From positions 43,693-107,692 of the forward strand of contig JAQTUE010000015.1 of assembly GCA_028710415.1 (NCBI GenBank): 64,000 nt of DNA. Reading direction: 5' to 3'. This DNA comes from Paludibacter sp. Lineage in GTDB: Bacteria; Bacteroidota; Bacteroidia; Bacteroidales; Paludibacteraceae. The position numbers and the translations under genes were made by a program. Below are positions 61,306-64,000 of this stretch, in pieces (position 1 is the stretch's first letter; every line of letters starts with the position of its first letter). The notes under the pieces are model-generated. The model was not told where the DNA came from. It was given only the letters and a program-made list of their open reading frames with translations, and ran no database searches.

Positions 61306-63075
61306 ATGAAGACAAATAATGAAAAATGGCAAGGAAGTTCGAAACCTAAATCGAATGCAGGTGCCGGCCGTGATGGTAAACCGTTTGAGAAACGCGATGT
61401 GAAATCGATATTAAAAGGCACACGTGGCGGTGCTAAATTTGGTTCGGGAAAAACCGGTGAAAGCCGTTCAGACTCTTCCCGTCCGTCTTATGGCGATAAG
61501 AAACCTTTCGAAAGCAGGGGCGGTTCTTCTTATGGAGACAAGAAACCTTTCGAAAACAGGGGTTCATCCTCGTATGGTGAGAAAAAACCTTATGGCGACC
61601 GTGATAGCCGACCTTCATTCGGAGAAAAGAAATCATTTGAAAGCAGAGGTGATAAACCCGCTTATGGAGACCGTAAACCTTATGGGGATCGCGATAATCG
61701 TCCGGCATCAGGAGAAAAAAGATCATTCAGGAGTAGTGGTAGTGACAGTTCCGATTCAGGAGAACGTAAACCTTATGGAGACAGGGAAAACCGCCCAACA
61801 TTCGCTCCTAAGAAACCATGGGAGAACAAAGATAGCAAACCATCATTCGGGGAACGTAAACCCTGGGAAAACCGCGACAGCAAACCTTCCTTTGGAGAAC
61901 GCAAACCATGGGAGAATAAAGATAGTAATTCCGGATCAGGAGAACGCAAACCCTGGGAAAATAAAGATAGTAAACCAGCCTATGGTGATCGTAAACCTTA
62001 TGAGAGCCGTGAAGGTGGCCGTCCATCATTCGGAGCAAAGAAACCATGGGAAAACCGTGATAGCAAACCTGCCTACGGGGAACGCAAACCCTGGGAAGAC
62101 CGCACAGACAGTAATGGAGAGAAAACTTATGGCCGCAATCTAAATGCGCCTGAGGATGAATCACGTCCAGAAAGATTAAGCTTCAAGAAACCGGGTGAAG
62201 GCCAGAAGTCTGAGTTTATTGAAACACGTTATGATAACAAAAAGGATGGTGTTGCATTCCGCAAACCTGCACGCAGGGCGGATGATGATTATGATCCAAA
62301 CTCAAAATACAGCACTAAAAAGCAACTTGAATACCAGAAAACAATGGTTGACCTTACAAAACCATTGCGTTTAAATAAGTTCCTGGCAAATGCAGGTATC
62401 TGTTCACGCCGTGAGGCTGATGAATACATTCAGGCAGGCGTTATCTCCGTTAATGGTGAAATCGTTACTGAGATGGGCGTTAAAGTATTGCTGACCGATA
62501 AAGTTATGTTCCATGACCAGACGGTTCAGTCGGAACGTAAAGTGTATCTGTTGTTGAACAAACCAAAAGATTGTGTAACTACCTCGGAAGATACCCACGA
62601 CCGCCTGACAGTTCTTGACTTGGTTAAGAATGCCTGCAGCGAACGTATTTATCCGGTAGGACGTCTTGACCGTAACACAACGGGAGTTTTACTGTTGACA
62701 AATGATGGTGACCTGGCTTCAAAGCTTACCCATCCTAAATATGAAAAGAAAAAGATCTATCATGTTACGTTGGATAAAATTCTTGAAAAGGCAGACTACG
62801 AAACCATTTTGGCAGGTATTACCCTTGACGAGGATATCATTCAGGTAGATGCACTGGAATTTGTAAAAGAAGGTGATCTGAAGCAGGTAGGTATTGAAAT
62901 TCACTCGGGTCAAAACCGTGTAGTTCGTCGTATCTTCGAAAAACTGGGATATAAGATCATTCGTCTTGACCGTGTATTCTTTGCCGGACTGACTAAAAAG
63001 AGCCTGCCACGTGGCAAGTATCGTTTCCTGAGCGAACGCGAAGTAAGCATGTTGAAAATGGGTGCACACGAATAA
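61306..63075 (+). CDS. rRNA pseudouridine synthase (RluB/RsuA family) with long repeat-rich basic N-terminus
   Basis: 589 residues. Residues from about 350 are a normal RluB/RsuA-type enzyme: S4 domain in LRLNKFLANAGICSRREADE, catalytic Asp455 in GRLDRNTTGVLLLTNDGD, and the motif NRVVRRIFEKLGYKIIRLDR. The first 340 residues are low-complexity, built from units such as SKPSFGERKPWENRD and RKPYGDRENRP, highly basic and Gly/Ser/Arg-rich. Such tails occur on this protein in other Bacteroidota, though they are poorly conserved; they might bind RNA. The enzyme makes pseudouridine in 23S or 16S rRNA. A terminator follows at once. Confidence 0.94.
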   Translation: MKTNNEKWQGSSKPKSNAGAGRDGKPFEKRDVKSILKGTRGGAKFGSGKTGESRSDSSRPSYGDKKPFESRGGSSYGDKKPFENRGSSSYGEKKPYGDRDSRPSFGEKKSFESRGDKPAYGDRKPYGDRDNRPASGEKRSFRSSGSDSSDSGERKPYGDRENRPTFAPKKPWENKDSKPSFGERKPWENRDSKPSFGERKPWENKDSNSGSGERKPWENKDSKPAYGDRKPYESREGGRPSFGAKKPWENRDSKPAYGERKPWEDRTDSNGEKTYGRNLNAPEDESRPERLSFKKPGEGQKSEFIETRYDNKKDGVAFRKPARRADDDYDPNSKYSTKKQLEYQKTMVDLTKPLRLNKFLANAGICSRREADEYIQAGVISVNGEIVTEMGVKVLLTDKVMFHDQTVQSERKVYLLLNKPKDCVTTSEDTHDRLTVLDLVKNACSERIYPVGRLDRNTTGVLLLTNDGDLASKLTHPKYEKKKIYHVTLDKILEKADYETILAGITLDEDIIQVDALEFVKEGDLKQVGIEIHSGQNRVVRRIFEKLGYKIIRLDRVFFAGLTKKSLPRGKYRFLSEREVSMLKMGAHE

Positions 63076-63096
63076 ACTTCCGGAATTCAAATACCA

Positions 63097-63138
63097 TAAA
63101 AAACTCCCCGACATGTATGTGTCGGGGAGTTTTTTTTA
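63097..63138 (+). terminator. Terminator after the pseudouridine synthase gene
   Basis: ACTCCCCGACA and TGTCGGGGAGT form an 11-bp perfect stem with loop TGTATG, flanked by A5 and T8. Confidence 0.94.
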
Positions 63139-63215
63139 TTTCATTGATTTATATTAAACATTAGTTTTTAATTTGTTGTTATACTAAGTCATACTAACTA
63201 ATACACACAGGTCAC

Positions 63216-64000
63216 ATGAAAAAAGTTGTTATTGCAGGAGGTACCGGATTTATTGGAAGTTATCTTGCTAAACGATTTATTGAAACCGGATATCAGGTAC
63301 TGATCATATCCCGTGATCCCCATTATATATCATGGAAACCTATTGACCTGATTGAATCGTTTGAAGATGCTGAGCTTGTTATTAATCTGGCCGGGAAGTC
63401 AATTAACTGTCCGCACTCGGAGGAAAACAAGAAAGCGATACTCGATTCCAGGATTAATACCACCATTTGGATTGGAAATGCGATATTAGCCTGCAAGAAT
63501 CCTCCCAGGCTCTGGATAAACGGGAGTGCCTGTGGCATTTACAAACCATCCCTGGAGCATGCCATGACAGAAGATGAAACTAAATTGGGAACTGATTTCC
63601 TGTCTGATGTTGTCAGGCAATGGGAAAAAGTGTTTTTTGGATTTAAATTGAATAAAACCCGTAAAGTTGCTTTGAGGACTTCTGTTGTACTAGGTAAAAA
63701 AGGTGGGGCATTGCTTCCGCTTACATGGTTAACCCGGTTTGGGCTGGGAGGGAGGCAGGCAAAAGGAACCCAGATGTTCAGCTGGATCCATGAGGAGGAT
63801 TATTTCAGAATTTTACTTTACCTGATTGAAAATAATTCATTACAAGGAATCGTAAATTGCACTTCCCCCGAACCGGTGACTAATAAAAGACTCATGAACT
63901 CCCTTCGAAAGACACTGCGAATGCCAATCGGTATTCCTGCACCTGAATTTGTTATAAACCTGGGCGCTAAAATTATTGGTACAGAGCCTGAACTTATTTT
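63216..64000 (+). CDS. TIGR01777 family NAD-dependent epimerase (C-terminus beyond the window)
   Basis: Partial gene of 261 visible codons from ATG at 63216; the frame is open at the edge. Nucleotide-binding VVIAGGTGFIGSYLAKRF at residues 3-20, ELVINLAGKSINCPHSEENK (the family's NLAG-x-SI motif), RLWINGSACGIYKP, and SWIHEEDYFRILLYLIENNS near residue 190. These fit the TIGR01777/DUF1731 group of short-chain dehydrogenase-like proteins related to cell division inhibitor SulA-like YfcH. Reaction unknown. Confidence 0.93.
   Translation, partial: MKKVVIAGGTGFIGSYLAKRFIETGYQVLIISRDPHYISWKPIDLIESFEDAELVINLAGKSINCPHSEENKKAILDSRINTTIWIGNAILACKNPPRLWINGSACGIYKPSLEHAMTEDETKLGTDFLSDVVRQWEKVFFGFKLNKTRKVALRTSVVLGKKGGALLPLTWLTRFGLGGRQAKGTQMFSWIHEEDYFRILLYLIENNSLQGIVNCTSPEPVTNKRLMNSLRKTLRMPIGIPAPEFVINLGAKIIGTEPELI

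Overview
The window is a 64 kb chromosomal piece of a member of the Bacteroidota, most likely in or near the order Bacteroidales. The evidence is a SusC/SusD polysaccharide utilisation locus, the Bacteroidota-type promoter motif TTG-N19-23-TANNTTTG ahead of several genes, the absence of Shine-Dalgarno sites, a ribosomal protein S1 with acidic ends, and many lipoproteins. Genus cannot be fixed from the sequence. No tRNA, rRNA, CRISPR array, transposase or integrase gene was seen.

Layout. 1-10.6 kb (minus strand): a beta-glucan utilisation locus with SusC, SusD, a PKD surface lipoprotein, a GH16 and two GH30 enzymes; the last GH30 runs off the left edge. 11.6-18 kb (minus): an exopolysaccharide operon with two Wza-like export proteins, a Wzc-like tyrosine kinase, gmd and fcl (GDP-L-fucose synthesis), ending in a strong terminator. 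19-25.2 kb: a lipoprotein, two thioredoxin-fold proteins, mutY, then HU, a 29-residue bS22/mS38-like ribosomal protein and RNase E/G. 25.8-28.1 kb: rpsA. 28.4-34.8 kb: two hydrolases and a marR-emrA-emrB-tolC efflux operon. 35.6-42 kb (minus): a sugar-acid catabolic cluster with a DapA/NanA-family aldolase, a sodium-solute symporter, an iron alcohol dehydrogenase, a PdxA-type dehydrogenase and a DUF1537 four-carbon-acid kinase.

42.4-52.7 kb is the accessory region. Small unrelated genes, all on the minus strand (NERD, HNH, TPR, a Cas2/SinR-like small protein, a broken 4-fold beta flower gene and unknowns), are separated by six copies of a long imperfect palindrome in one orientation, giving a layout like an integron gene-cassette array without an integrase. 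A KilA-N gene and antitoxin-like genes lie beside it. 53-64 kb: thrS, an MNT/HEPN toxin-antitoxin pair, thioredoxin-like genes, a RelA/SpoT-domain protein with a possible HEPN motif at its C-terminus, DUF1697, an rRNA pseudouridine synthase with a long repeat-rich N-terminus, and a partial TIGR01777 epimerase.

The spaces between genes are unusually rich in structured repeats: a MITE-like pair (19.8 and 35.3 kb), two 11-bp tandem arrays inside inverted repeats (18.3 and 52.5 kb), a triplicated 51-bp hairpin (37.8-38.1 kb), 8-bp GATTGGTT arrays next to gene ends (28.3, 37.8 and 60.7 kb), a 9-bp array (25.5 kb) and a family of near-identical terminator hairpins (55-57 kb).
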